Origin: an uncultured Eubacteriales bacterium
Lineage (GTDB): Bacteria; Bacillota; Clostridia; Oscillospirales; Acutalibacteraceae
Assembly: GCA_900540085.1 (NCBI GenBank)
Contig: UQEU01000005.1
Coordinates: 62,001 to 126,000, forward strand
DNA length: 64,000 bases
Direction: 5' to 3'
Shown: piece after piece, positions 17,369 to 26,205 of the stretch
Layout: the number at the start of each line of letters is the position of its first letter
Position numbering within the stretch: the first letter of the stretch is position 1
Made by a program: the position numbers and the translations under genes
Notes under the pieces: model-generated
What the model was told of the DNA's origin: nothing
Database searches by the model: none
The model's input: only the letters and a program-made list of their open reading frames with translations

Positions 17369-17767
17369 CTAATTAAAAGCCGAGTTAAGCGGAGGGTCGC
17401 CCTTGTCAATATCTCTGTGCACAAGTTCTGCATTTTCATAATTTTCACAAAGCCATGCGTAAACACACTCTGCAAAAGCAACACTTCTGTGGTGTCCTCC
17501 CGTACAGCCAAACGCTATTACAATCTCTTGTTTTTCTTTCTTTTCAAACATATCTATTATGCTTTTTAAAACAGTTTTAATCTGTTCAAGCAATTTTGTT
17601 GACTCGTCAAAAGAAAAAATATAGTCGCTGACTTCTTTGTCGCATCCTCGTTTTTCACGAAGTTCATCTATCCAAAAAGGGTTTTGCAAACATCTGACAT
17701 CAAAAACATAGTTCGCATTTTCTATCATACCGTTACCGAAGCCAAACGACTTTACTATAATTTTCAT
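17369..17767 (-). CDS. Stand-alone RapZ C-terminal domain protein
   Basis: Only 132 residues, covering the C-terminal half of RapZ/YvcJ. It opens KSFGFGNGM, continues VFDVRCLQNPFW, has the signature AFGCTGGHHRSVAFAE (about 85-100) and ends HRDIDKGDP. In E. coli RapZ this half binds GlcN6P and presents the sRNA GlmZ to RNase E. The N-terminal P-loop NTPase domain is missing. No Walker A sequence is found here, and the frame starts inside the end of murB, so no upstream remnant exists. Its ATG overlaps the murB stop by one base (TGATG). A GTG one codon earlier is an alternative start. The CxxGGxHRSV loop suggests ligand or phosphate binding is kept. Confidence 0.85.
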   Translation of the reverse strand: MKIIVKSFGFGNGMIENANYVFDVRCLQNPFWIDELREKRGCDKEVSDYIFSFDESTKLLEQIKTVLKSIIDMFEKKEKQEIVIAFGCTGGHHRSVAFAECVYAWLCENYENAELVHRDIDKGDPPLNSAFN

Positions 17768-18666
17768 CACTCAACAAACCTTACTTCCATTTCGAGTTCA
17801 TAACCTGTTTTTTCAAAAACAACCTGTTTAACTTTTTCACACAGTTTTAAAACATCTTCACAAGTTGCGTCACCTTTATTAATAACAAAACCTGCGTGCT
17901 TTTCGCTGACTTGTGCGTCTCCTACGCTAAAACCTTTTAAACCGCACTGTTCGATTAAAGCACTTGCATAGTTTCCTTCAGGTCTTTTAAAAGTGCTTCC
18001 GCCACTTGGATACTCAAGAGGCTGTTTACTTTTTCTTCTTTGCAGAAAGTCATCCATTTTGGATTTAATTTCTTCGTAGTTTCCTTTTTTTAATTTACAG
18101 TAAATTCCCGTAATAACAAAATTGTTATCAGTATATACGCTTTTTCTGTAAGAAAAACAAAGTTGCTCATTTTCAAAAAAACCTTTATTGCCGTTTTCGT
18201 CAATATGTTCACACTTGAAAAGAACATCTTTCATCTCGCCTCCGTAAGCACCCGCATTCATAAATGCAGCGCCTCCGCAAGAGCCGGGAATACCGTATGC
18301 GAACTCCAATCCCGACATCGAATTTTCGAGAGCAAATCTGCATAATTGTGCAAGACTTGCACCTGCCTGTGCAAAAATTGTTTCATCGTCTATAAGTTCA
18401 ATTTCGCTCATTTTATTTGAAATTATAAGTGCAGTTCCGTCAATACCGTTATCGCTCACAAGCAAATCAGAGCCGTTACCAACAGTAACAAGACGAATAT
18501 TATTTTCTCTTGCACAACGTACAATTCTGCTCACTTCATCTGCACTTTCGGGGAAAACGGCAACTTTTGCAGCACCACCTATTTTAAAGGTGGTGTGCAA
18601 TTTCATAGGCTCGTTTTCTGTATATGAAATATTGAATTCTTTTGCCGTATTGATTATTTTATTCAA
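17767..18666 (-). CDS. murB: UDP-N-acetylenolpyruvoylglucosamine reductase
   Basis: Reduces UDP-GlcNAc-enolpyruvate to UDP-MurNAc with NADPH and FAD, the second committed step of peptidoglycan synthesis. The 299 residues have the FAD-binding domain (HTTFKIGGAAKVAVFP; GNGSDLLVSD; GIPGSCGGAAFMNAGAYGG) and the catalytic Ser in YPSGGSTFKRPEG. The C-terminus has GFSVGDAQVSEKHAGFVIN. Length and motifs match the type IIb enzymes of Gram-positives. It abuts glk with no gap and overlaps the RapZ-domain gene. Confidence 0.97.
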   Translation of the reverse strand: MNKIINTAKEFNISYTENEPMKLHTTFKIGGAAKVAVFPESADEVSRIVRCARENNIRLVTVGNGSDLLVSDNGIDGTALIISNKMSEIELIDDETIFAQAGASLAQLCRFALENSMSGLEFAYGIPGSCGGAAFMNAGAYGGEMKDVLFKCEHIDENGNKGFFENEQLCFSYRKSVYTDNNFVITGIYCKLKKGNYEEIKSKMDDFLQRRKSKQPLEYPSGGSTFKRPEGNYASALIEQCGLKGFSVGDAQVSEKHAGFVINKGDATCEDVLKLCEKVKQVVFEKTGYELEMEVRFVE

Positions 18667-19638
18667 TTATTCATCAATTCCTATTCTTTTAACATTACCG
18701 AGTAACGCTGCACCGATTACACCCGCATCGTTGCCAAGTTCTGCCCTTACGATTTTTGTTTGAAGAGAAGAATGTATGCTGTATCTTTCTTTCGCAACAT
18801 ATTCTCTTATAGGTTTCATAATTGTTTCGCCTTCGTTGCAGATACCGCCGCCAATGCAAAGTATTTCGGGCTGCATTGCATTAATTAAATTTGTAACGCC
18901 GCAGGCAACATATTCAATATATTTGTCACAAACTTCTTTTGCAGTTTCGTCGCCCAAACGCATTGCGTCAAAAGCAGTTCTGCCGCTGACTTTTCCCTCT
19001 TTTTCTGCAACTTGATGCATAAGAGAGTTCGGATTTTTTTCCATAGCGTCTTTTGTTTGACGAATGAGAGCAGTAGCACTTGCATACGCTTCCCAACAAC
19101 CGTTTCTTCCGCAAGAACAAGGTTCGCCGTCTTTTACAATAACCATATGTCCGCATTCACCGCCTGCAAAGTTTACACCGGTAATTATGTTACTGTTTAT
19201 TATAACACCGCTTCCGACACCTGTTCCGAGTGTTACGGCAACAAAGTTCGGTGCGCCGTGTCCGCAGCCTGCAAGTGCTTCTCCGAGAGCGGCACAGTTT
19301 GCGTCGTTTTCCAAATATACTTTTGTTTTAAGTCTTTCAACAAGCATATCTCTTGCCGGAACATTGTCAAACTTCAAATTGTTTGCAAATTCAATGTATC
19401 CGTTTTTTTGGTTTACTGTACCGGGTGTACCCATACCTACCCATTCAATATCGTCCATAGTGAGATTTGACTTTTCAACAGACTCAAATACAACTTTTGC
19501 AATATCGTCAAAAATTTCTTCAGGTTTGCGAGGTGCATTTGTCGGTGTAGATGATTTTGCTAATATTTTATAATCATCCGTAACAACCGCCGCAACAATA
19601 TTTGTACCTCCAAGGTCAACTCCTACATAATAACTCAT
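18667..19638 (-). CDS. glk: ROK-family glucokinase
   Basis: Phosphorylates glucose with ATP. The 323-residue ROK protein has the phosphate loop GVDLGGTNIVAAVV, the substrate/catalytic segment ENDANCAALGEA, and TLGTGVGSGVI. The ROK zinc site follows, with the His of GHMVI and CSCGRNGCWEAYAS, three cysteines then WE. It lacks the N-terminal helix-turn-helix of ROK repressors, so it is an enzyme. It is placed directly after hprK (41-base gap), a sensible link between sugar phosphorylation and carbon catabolite control. Confidence 0.92.
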   Translation of the reverse strand: MSYYVGVDLGGTNIVAAVVTDDYKILAKSSTPTNAPRKPEEIFDDIAKVVFESVEKSNLTMDDIEWVGMGTPGTVNQKNGYIEFANNLKFDNVPARDMLVERLKTKVYLENDANCAALGEALAGCGHGAPNFVAVTLGTGVGSGVIINSNIITGVNFAGGECGHMVIVKDGEPCSCGRNGCWEAYASATALIRQTKDAMEKNPNSLMHQVAEKEGKVSGRTAFDAMRLGDETAKEVCDKYIEYVACGVTNLINAMQPEILCIGGGICNEGETIMKPIREYVAKERYSIHSSLQTKIVRAELGNDAGVIGAALLGNVKRIGIDE

Positions 19639-19678
19639 TACTGATTTTTACTCCTTTTGCTTATTTTTATCTATTTAA

Positions 19679-20644
19679 TCAAGAATTGGACCAAATTTCC
19701 AACTCTTTTTCATCAGGTTCAAAACTGTCCATTCCCAAAGAATGCATCAATTCCTTTGCCGCATTGTAACCCATCTTTTTCTGACGGTTGTTCATGGCAG
19801 CCGTTTCCACAATAATTGCAAGGTTTCTTCCCGGTTTAATCGGAACGGTTAAAACAGGAACTTTAACATCGAGAATTTTTGTATATTCGTTGTCGAGTCC
19901 CAAACGGTCGTATGCCTTTGTAGAATCCCACTGCTCAAGACAAATGACCATATTGATTTTTTCATTTTGCTTTACGGCACCCATACCGAATATTCTTCTT
20001 GCATTGATGATACCTATGCCTCTCAATTCTATAAAATGCCTGATATTATTCGGCGATGAACCGATGAGCGTTTTATTATCTATTTTTCTTATTTCGACAG
20101 CATCATCTGCAATGAGTCGGTGTCCTCTTTTGATAAGTTCAACGGCTGTTTCGGACTTACCTGCACCGCTTTCTCCTATAATCAAAACACCTTCACCGTA
20201 AACTTCGACAAGTACACCGTGTCTTGTTACACGAGGTGCAAGCTGGTTGTTGAGATACGAAATGAGCGTTGCCAAAAACGGCGAAGTTTCTTCGTCAGTT
20301 CTGAGCAAAGGAACACCGTACTTTTGACAAGCCTCTTTAAAATACTCGCCTATTTCAAGTCCCCTTGTAACAACTGCCGCTGCGGGTTTCAAAGAAAGCC
20401 ATGTGCCGAGTGCCTGTTTTCTCTTCTCATCGCTCATATTTTTCAAAAAGCCGATTTCAGTCCAACCGAGAATTTGAATTCTCAAAGAATCAAAATAGTC
20501 TGTATAACCCGTCATAACGATACCTGGTCTGTTTACCTCATTCGTCGTAATTAAGATTTCTTTTGGGTCTTGAGGGGTATAAACCACTTCAAGCGAATGT
20601 TCTTTAATTATCTTATCAAGTGTAACGCTGTATTGAACTGACAT
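19679..20644 (-). CDS. hprK: HPr kinase/phosphorylase
   Basis: Phosphorylates Ser46 of HPr in response to fructose 1,6-bisphosphate and reverses it by phosphorolysis. That is the key step of CcpA-dependent catabolite repression. The 321 residues have the regulatory N-terminal domain and then the Walker A loop GESGAGKSE (about 154-162). Conserved ADDAVEIRK and the HprK signature ELRGIGIINARRIFGMGAV follow. It heads the hprK-glk-murB-rapZC-whiA-dnaE run. The HPr gene is not in this window. Confidence 0.97.
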   Translation of the reverse strand: MSVQYSVTLDKIIKEHSLEVVYTPQDPKEILITTNEVNRPGIVMTGYTDYFDSLRIQILGWTEIGFLKNMSDEKRKQALGTWLSLKPAAAVVTRGLEIGEYFKEACQKYGVPLLRTDEETSPFLATLISYLNNQLAPRVTRHGVLVEVYGEGVLIIGESGAGKSETAVELIKRGHRLIADDAVEIRKIDNKTLIGSSPNNIRHFIELRGIGIINARRIFGMGAVKQNEKINMVICLEQWDSTKAYDRLGLDNEYTKILDVKVPVLTVPIKPGRNLAIIVETAAMNNRQKKMGYNAAKELMHSLGMDSFEPDEKELEIWSNS

Positions 20645-20675
20645 ATTTTCACCTCATAAAACTTATTCAGTCTAT

Positions 20676-20705
20676 ATTATATAATACATACGGTTTGATA
20701 ATCAA
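20676..20705 (-). promoter_or_regulatory. Promoter of hprK operon
   Basis: TTGATT (20705-20700), an 18-base spacer and TATAAT (20681-20676) on the minus strand, about 30 bases before the hprK start. It is arranged back-to-back with the promoter of the glycosyltransferase gene. Confidence 0.6.
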
Positions 20706-20745
20706 GGCATAAATAAAAATTAATTAAAATTTAAGGTGCGTTTTA

Positions 20746-20774
20746 TTTACTTTAAACTCAATTTATGGTATATT
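20746..20774 (+). promoter_or_regulatory. Promoter of the GT4 glycosyltransferase gene
   Basis: TTTACT (20746-20751), a 17-base spacer and TATATT (20769-20774), about 75 bases before the TTG start at 20849. Confidence 0.5.
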
Positions 20775-20848
20775 TTAATATAATACTTTAAGAAAAACGA
20801 ACTTAGTTTTAAAAAAGTGTAAAATGTTACAATAATCGAGGTGATTAT

Positions 20849-22048
20849 TTGAGCAAAAAATATAAAATTGCACTCGGAACAGATGCTTTTTATCCGAACA
20901 TAGACGGTATATGCAGCACTGTAATGAACTATGCAACATATCTCAATAAAAATCATTGCGACGCAACGGTTGTTACACCTAAAAATCCACACGCAGAAAA
21001 GGACAACTACGATTTTGAAGTTTACCGATACAAAAGTCTTCCGATACCAAACAAAGACAAGTATCCGATAGGCTGGCCTTTCAAAGAAAAGTTCAGAAAC
21101 GATTTAAAGAGCAAAAAATTCGACCTTCTTCATTCTCATTGTCCGCTTGCGTCTTCATATTTTTTCAGACTTGTCAAAAGAATTTACGATGTTCCGGTAG
21201 TTCTTACATATCACACAAAATATGAATATGATATTATGGAAAGAGTGCATGTTAAATATCTTTCCGATTTTGCAAAAAGATTTTTAAGGAACAATATCTA
21301 CGCCGCAGATGAAGTTTGGGTACCAAGTGAGGGTACGGCAGAAAGTTTGAGAAAGTTCGGCTACGGCGGAAGTTACAGAGTAATGCCCAACGGTGTAGAT
21401 ATGGCAAGAGGTGCAGCACCGAAAGAAGAAACAGACAAATTAAAAGCAAAATACAATATCAAAGCCGACATTCCTGTTTTTATTTTTGTAGGCAGAATAA
21501 TGTGGTACAAAAATTTAAAAATAGTTCTTGAGTCGCTCAAAAATTTAAAAGATGACGGTGTTGAATTTAAAACGCTGATGGTCGGCGGAGGCAAAAACTT
21601 TTCACAAATAAAAAAATATGCAAAAAAACTCGGTCTTGAAAACGATGTTATTTTTACGGGCGTTATCACAGACAGAAACGAAATTAAAACATATTTCTCT
21701 GCGGCAGACCTTTTACTCTTCCCGTCAACTTTTGACACAAACGGTCTTGTCGTTCGTGAAGCCGCCGCTTGTTCCGTCCCGAGTCTTCTTATAGAAAATT
21801 CCTGTGCCGCAGAAGGTATAAAAGACTCTGAAACGGGATTTTTGTGTGAAGAAAACACTGAAAGTTTTTCCGCAAAATTAAAGGAAATAATTTCTGACAG
21901 AGAATTGATGAGAAAAGTAGGCGAAAATGCGTCAGAAAAAATATATCTTTCTTGGGAAGACGCAGTTGCAAACGCTTATGACAGATATACAGAAATTATC
22001 GAAGAGTACCAAAAACATAAAAAAATCAACGGTCAAAATACGGATTGA
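20849..22048 (+). CDS. GT4-family glycosyltransferase
   Basis: A 399-residue GT-B fold enzyme. The N-domain begins with the acceptor-side pattern TDAFYPNIDGICSTV and has the LLHSHCPLASSY block. The C-domain binds the nucleotide sugar: FVGRIMWYKNL, VGGGKNFSQI and DLLLFPSTFDTNGLVVREAAA. The EX7E motif reads D-x7-E because the first Glu is Asp. The best resemblance is to diacylglycerol glucosyltransferases and cytoplasmic glycolipid synthases of Firmicutes, but the acceptor cannot be fixed from sequence. The start is TTG with CGAGGTGA upstream. It is a single-gene unit with its own promoter and terminator. Confidence 0.85.
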   Translation: MSKKYKIALGTDAFYPNIDGICSTVMNYATYLNKNHCDATVVTPKNPHAEKDNYDFEVYRYKSLPIPNKDKYPIGWPFKEKFRNDLKSKKFDLLHSHCPLASSYFFRLVKRIYDVPVVLTYHTKYEYDIMERVHVKYLSDFAKRFLRNNIYAADEVWVPSEGTAESLRKFGYGGSYRVMPNGVDMARGAAPKEETDKLKAKYNIKADIPVFIFVGRIMWYKNLKIVLESLKNLKDDGVEFKTLMVGGGKNFSQIKKYAKKLGLENDVIFTGVITDRNEIKTYFSAADLLLFPSTFDTNGLVVREAAACSVPSLLIENSCAAEGIKDSETGFLCEENTESFSAKLKEIISDRELMRKVGENASEKIYLSWEDAVANAYDRYTEIIEEYQKHKKINGQNTD

Positions 22049-22078
22049 CAATAAAAATTCATAAACAAATAAACATAA

Positions 22079-22115
22079 AAAACAACCTGCAATTAAAAAT
22101 TGCAGGTTGTTTTTG
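22079..22115. terminator. Bidirectional terminator
   Basis: A 14-bp perfect stem (22081-22094 with 22098-22111, core AACCTGCAA/TTGCAGGTT) has an A-run on one side and TTTTT on the other. It serves the glycosyltransferase (plus) and the converging deacetylase/nrdR transcript (minus). Confidence 0.9.
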
Positions 22116-22174
22116 TTATCTAATTAAATTTCAAAGCAAGTGAAACAGTGTATAAATACATACTTTACAAAAAT

Positions 22175-22972
22175 TCACTTTGCAATCAATTTCAAATACC
22201 ACAACGGAGTACTGTCTAAAATCATATATCTCGGCAAGAAGTACCTGTCGTCATTTCTTGTCATTTTTCGATATTGATTATAACTGAATGCAAGTTTTAC
22301 ACCGTTGTTTTCAAGAATATCGTCTATATCGTTTCTGCTTCTGCCATAGGGAAAAGCAAAATATTCATGTGAAACAGTATTTTTCTTGAAATCATTATCA
22401 ATTTCTTCTTTGCTGAGAACTTCGATAATTTTTTTGTTAATTCCTTTTGCCGTTCGGTGCAGGTCGTACGAGTGAGAATAATATTCAACATTTTCAGTAT
22501 TCACAATATCTTGTGACTTTAAGAATTCTTCTCTGTCATTGACTGTATGCTTTCCTATGACAAAACAAGTAGCTTTAAAACCGAACTCTTCAATTATCGG
22601 CTTTACAACCTCGTTGAAGTTTTTATATCCGTCGTCAAAAGTAAGTACCACTGTTTTTTTCACATTTTCTATTTTGCCGTCGCAATAATCAAGCAGTTCC
22701 TGCATACTCAAAGTTTCATATCCGTTTTCATACAAATACTGCATATGAGTACGAAACTGCAACACTGACAAAGTGTATTTATCGTCAGCTTTCAAAGTGT
22801 TCTTTTCCTCATCACTTACAACACCGTGATAGCCCAAAATAACAATTCCGTTTTCGTACTTTTTGTTTACAGAAAAAATGCAGACAGTTAAAGCAACAAT
22901 TATAACCAAACTCAGCGTCAATAACAAAGCCAAGCGTCTTTTTCTGCATTTGCCCAAATTAAATTCAGACAT
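22175..22972 (-). CDS. Membrane-anchored polysaccharide deacetylase (CE4)
   Basis: A 265-residue protein with an N-terminal anchor (about 13-34, after KCRKRR) and an extracellular NodB/CE4 domain. Motif 1 is TFDDGY, motif 2 SHSYDLH (the metal-binding His pair) and motif 3 FAFPYGRSRNDI. The ILGYHGVV segment at the start of the domain is typical of PgaB/IcaB-like deacetylases. The likely substrate is N-acetylglucosamine in peptidoglycan or an exopolysaccharide. It lies 19 bases after nrdR and is probably co-transcribed, without obvious functional link. Confidence 0.88.
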   Translation of the reverse strand: MSEFNLGKCRKRRLALLLTLSLVIIVALTVCIFSVNKKYENGIVILGYHGVVSDEEKNTLKADDKYTLSVLQFRTHMQYLYENGYETLSMQELLDYCDGKIENVKKTVVLTFDDGYKNFNEVVKPIIEEFGFKATCFVIGKHTVNDREEFLKSQDIVNTENVEYYSHSYDLHRTAKGINKKIIEVLSKEEIDNDFKKNTVSHEYFAFPYGRSRNDIDDILENNGVKLAFSYNQYRKMTRNDDRYFLPRYMILDSTPLWYLKLIAK

Positions 22973-22991
22973 AATATTTCACCGTAATTTA

Positions 22992-23438
22992 TTATGACAA
23001 TTTTGCAAGTTCTTCTTTAAATGCCTCTGCACTGTCGAATTCTTTATAAACACTTGCAAATCTTACATAAGCTACTTCGTCAATATCTTTGAGTTTTTCC
23101 ATTATCATCTCGCCGATTCTGACACTTGTAACTTCTCTGTCGAGAGTAGCCTGAAGCTGTGCTTCTATTTCGTCGATTGCGTTGTCAATAACCTGTATTG
23201 TTACGGGGCGTTTTTCACAAGCACGCAACATACCTTTTGTGAGTTTGTTTCTGTCAAAAACTTCCCTGCTTTTATCTTTTTTCACAACGATAATCGGCAC
23301 ATCCTCGATTATTTCATAAGTTGTAAACCTTTTTTGGCACTGTAAACACTCACGCCTTCTGCGAATTCTTTCATTTTCGTCTGTTGGGCGAGAGTCGATA
23401 ACTTTGCTTTCCGAATAACCGCAAAAAGGGCACTTCAT
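22992..23438 (-). CDS. nrdR: Transcriptional repressor NrdR
   Basis: A 148-residue NrdR, the (d)ATP-sensing repressor of ribonucleotide reductase genes. It has a zinc ribbon (MKCPFCGYSESKV, then CLQCQKRFTTYE), followed by the ATP-cone domain (VVKKDKSREVFDRNKL). The C-terminal EVTSVRIGEMIMEKL and VAYVRFASVYKEF close the protein. No nrd gene is nearby, so its targets are elsewhere. Confidence 0.97.
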   Translation of the reverse strand: MKCPFCGYSESKVIDSRPTDENERIRRRRECLQCQKRFTTYEIIEDVPIIVVKKDKSREVFDRNKLTKGMLRACEKRPVTIQVIDNAIDEIEAQLQATLDREVTSVRIGEMIMEKLKDIDEVAYVRFASVYKEFDSAEAFKEELAKLS

Positions 23439-23521
23439 ACTTCAGACCTCCGTTAAAAATGCACGGCATTTAGTAAAAATTTTAACAAAACTTTTAAAAA
23501 AGTAAAAATTTCTGCTTTATT

Positions 23522-23550
23522 ATTTTATCACAGTATTTTGCAAAAATCAA
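23522..23550 (-). promoter_or_regulatory. Promoter of nrdR
   Basis: TTGATT (23550-23545), a 17-base spacer and TAAAAT (23527-23522) on the minus strand, giving an AT-rich leader of about 75 bases before the AACGGAGG site of nrdR. Confidence 0.55.
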
Positions 23551-23622
23551 TAAAATAGTGATTTAAAACAGCGATTTCAAATTATAACAAAATCATAACA
23601 ATTAAACGGTATTTAATATATG

Positions 23623-23655
23623 AAAAAGAGACACTGCATAAGAGTGTCTCTTTTT
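23623..23655 (-). terminator. Terminator after the TIM-barrel gene
   Basis: A 13-bp perfect stem (23623-23635 with 23643-23655) has a U-tract as the 3' arm on the minus strand. It begins four bases after the gene's stop. Confidence 0.87.
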
Positions 23656-23658
23656 TTA

Positions 23659-24438
23659 TCAAAGATTATCAAGATAGTTTTTGCTTAAAATCAGTTCTTT
23701 TTCCACATCAAAACCCGAGGAATAAATCTCTATAACATAATTTCCGTTATAATTTGCTTTATTCAATATATTTTCTGTTTTTTTAATATCAAACACGCCT
23801 CTGCCGGGAGGAAGACAATCCCTTTCGGAATTGTTATCGCTCAGATGAACATGACAAATATCATTTTTAAACTCGTTTAAAAATTCAAAAGTATCTTGTT
23901 TCGCTCTGATTGTTTGTTTAACATCAAAAACCAAGTGAAAGTTATCGCCTGTTTCCGACCTCATTCGTTTTAAGAATTCAATACTTTCGCTTTTGAAAAG
24001 ATTTACATTTTCCTGAGCCAAAACAACACCGTTTGCCTTTGCTTTTTCAGCCAAAATATTAAACCTTTCAAAATATCTTTCATCGGGAATAGGGATTTTT
24101 GTTCTTTTATGAGCTCCGTGAAGCACGACAAGTGCTGCACCGAGTTCACGACAAACTTCAAAATATTTTTCGTATAACGGCAGTATATCGAAAAATCTGC
24201 GTTCATAGTCGCTGAAAAGACACTGTGTTTCCATAAATGAACTGTGAGGATGAACGGACACAATTTCAGTACCGTATCCATCTTTAATACAATTTAATTC
24301 GCTTACAAAATCTTTTTTCAGCTCGCACTCGGCGTTAAAAAACACTTCTGCTTTTTTAAAACCGAGTTCGCAGACTTTTTTTAAAGATTTTTCCGTTTCA
24401 AGAGGATAAAAACAAGATGTAGAAGCACCTGCAATCAT
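23659..24438 (-). CDS. Xylose isomerase-like TIM-barrel protein (AP endonuclease 2 superfamily)
   Basis: A 259-residue single TIM barrel with the metal-ligand pattern of this superfamily. There is His in SVHPHS and in VVLHGAH, Glu in LAQENVN, Asp/Lys in LVFDVKQ, His and Asp in HVHLSDN, and Glu in VIEIYSS near the end. Members include sugar epimerases/isomerases (inosose-, tagatose- and hydroxypyruvate-related) and endonuclease IV. Length and motifs favour a sugar isomerase or epimerase. The substrate is not predictable. It starts immediately after the aminotransferase stop, so the two are one operon. Confidence 0.75.
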   Translation of the reverse strand: MIAGASTSCFYPLETEKSLKKVCELGFKKAEVFFNAECELKKDFVSELNCIKDGYGTEIVSVHPHSSFMETQCLFSDYERRFFDILPLYEKYFEVCRELGAALVVLHGAHKRTKIPIPDERYFERFNILAEKAKANGVVLAQENVNLFKSESIEFLKRMRSETGDNFHLVFDVKQTIRAKQDTFEFLNEFKNDICHVHLSDNNSERDCLPPGRGVFDIKKTENILNKANYNGNYVIEIYSSGFDVEKELILSKNYLDNL

Positions 24439-25701
24439 TTAACCAACCAACTTTTCTATTGCGGCAATCTTTGCACAAATACAAAGCAATTCGGCAGCTT
24501 TGTCAAGTTCCTCAAGAGGAGGAAGAGTAGGAGCAATTCTGATATTTTTGTCTTCAGGATCAATTCCGTAAGGAAAAGTTGCACCTACCGGAGTCAAAAC
24601 AACACCTGCTTCTTTGCAAAGTTCGCCTGTTCTTTTTGCAGTTTGAGGCATTACATCAAGGCTGATAAAGTATCCGCCGTTTGGATTTTCCCAATGAGCG
24701 ATGCCTGTATCTTTAAGTTCATTATCAAGATGTTTCAACACCATTTCAAATTTCGGCTTAATGATTTCTGCATGTTTTTTCATATGTTCTTTAACATCAG
24801 CGGCACTTTTGAAATATTCGCTGTGTCTTTTTTGGTTCATTTTATCATAACTGATTGTTTCGCAGTTAAGTCTTTTCCTAATATCTGCAACATTTTCTTC
24901 ACTTGCAGCAATACAGGAAACACCTGCACCGGGGAAAGTGATTTTTGCGGTAGATGCAACTTCAATAACCATATTTTCATTGCCGTAATCGCCTAAAACA
25001 CTGAAAATATTAAGAAGTTTATCAGGATTTTCTGTATCAAGGTCATGAACACAGTAAGCATTGTCCCAAATTATTCTGAAATCTTTTGCAACAGGTTTTA
25101 ATGAAGCGATTTTCTTAACCGTTTCATCAGAATAAGTAATGCCTTGAGGATTTGAGTATTTAGGAACGCAGAACATACCTTTAACACTCTCATCTTTAAC
25201 AAGTTCTTCAATGACATTCATATCAGGGCCTTCACTTGTCATCGGAACATTTACCATTTTAATACCGAAATATTCGCAAATTGTGAAATGACGGTCGTAT
25301 CCCGGAACAGGACAAAGGAATTTAACCTCATCAAGTTTGCACCACGGAGTGCATCCTTCAACGCCTTTTGTAAAACATTGACAAACATAGTCAAACATCA
25401 AATTGAGGCTTGCAGAACCACCTACAACAATATTTTCAGGTTTAACATCAAGAATTTCTGCAAAAAGTTTTTTACAACTTGAAATACCGTCCAAAAGACC
25501 GTAATTTCTTAAATCGAAACCGTTTTCAGTATAGTCAACGGGTGTATTAACCAAGCCCATAGAAATATCAAGTTGTTCTTTTGACGGCTTTCCTCTGCTC
25601 ATGTCAAGTTTCAGATTTTGGAGCTTAAAATCTTCATATCTTTTCATAAGATTTGATTTTTCAGCAGCAAGCTGTTCTTTGCTCATTTGAGAATAATTCA
25701 T
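24439..25701 (-). CDS. Class Ic (MocR-like fold) aspartate-type aminotransferase
   Basis: A PLP-dependent fold-type I aminotransferase of 420 residues. Landmarks are the DMSRGKPSKEQLD N-terminal substrate segment, VVGGSASLNLMFDY (PLP phosphate region), KYSNPQG, IIWDNAYCVHDL (the Asp that pairs with the pyridine), and the Schiff-base Lys in STAKITFPGAG. RIAPTLPP near the end supplies the substrate-carboxylate Arg. The pattern matches aspartate aminotransferase subgroup Ic. I choose ATG 25701 because AAAGGA lies seven bases before it. A GTG at 25719 would overlap that site. Confidence 0.88.
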   Translation of the reverse strand: MNYSQMSKEQLAAEKSNLMKRYEDFKLQNLKLDMSRGKPSKEQLDISMGLVNTPVDYTENGFDLRNYGLLDGISSCKKLFAEILDVKPENIVVGGSASLNLMFDYVCQCFTKGVEGCTPWCKLDEVKFLCPVPGYDRHFTICEYFGIKMVNVPMTSEGPDMNVIEELVKDESVKGMFCVPKYSNPQGITYSDETVKKIASLKPVAKDFRIIWDNAYCVHDLDTENPDKLLNIFSVLGDYGNENMVIEVASTAKITFPGAGVSCIAASEENVADIRKRLNCETISYDKMNQKRHSEYFKSAADVKEHMKKHAEIIKPKFEMVLKHLDNELKDTGIAHWENPNGGYFISLDVMPQTAKRTGELCKEAGVVLTPVGATFPYGIDPEDKNIRIAPTLPPLEELDKAAELLCICAKIAAIEKLVG

Positions 25702-25865
25702 AAAACAATCCTTTCGCACCGTAATTTATTTTAATTAAATTTTACCATTTACTTTTTTTTATTTCAACGGTAAAAAAGACAAATTGATTTTACAATCAAA
25801 GACTGTTTTTGTTAAAAATAGTTAAGGTATTCAAAAATATTTAATTTTTTTACAAAAGTTAAACA

Positions 25866-25894
25866 TTGCAATAAACGGTTTTGTTGTGTATAAT
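25866..25894 (+). promoter_or_regulatory. Promoter of TSCPD-GH36-lepB operon
   Basis: TTGCAA (25866-25871), a 17-base spacer and TATAAT (25889-25894), about 50 bases before the first gene. Confidence 0.72.
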
Positions 25895-25946
25895 ATAATA
25901 TAATAATTATTTTAATATTAAATAAATAAAGAAGGAATTATAAAAT

Positions 25947-26204
25947 ATGAAAAAGTATCAATACAAGCCTCACGGTGTTTGTTCAAGACAAATAAATATA
26001 GAAATAGACGACAACGGAAGAATTGCAGATATTGGTTTTATCGGTGGCTGCAACGGCAATCTCAAAGGTATCGGAGCACTCACTAAAGGACTTAAACCCG
26101 AAGAAGTAATTGAGCGTTTGGAAGGAATAGACTGCAATATGAAAGGAACTTCCTGCCCCGACCAACTTGCCATGGCATTGAAATCTATTCTTAAGGAGAA
26201 TTAA
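25947..26204 (+). CDS. TSCPD-domain small protein (TIGR03905 type)
   Basis: An 85-residue protein that matches the small TSCPD family. It has YKPHGVCSRQI at the N-terminus, GFIGGCNGNLKGIGAL in the middle, and the name-giving TSCPDQLA near the end. The conserved cysteines (Cys12, the Cys of GGC, CNM and SCP) suggest metal or thiol chemistry. The function is not established. A related domain is fused to some B12-dependent ribonucleotide reductases. It is separated from the GH36-like gene by one base and its end carries that gene's AAGGAG site, so translation is coupled. Confidence 0.8.
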   Translation: MKKYQYKPHGVCSRQINIEIDDNGRIADIGFIGGCNGNLKGIGALTKGLKPEEVIERLEGIDCNMKGTSCPDQLAMALKSILKEN

Positions 26205-26205
26205 A

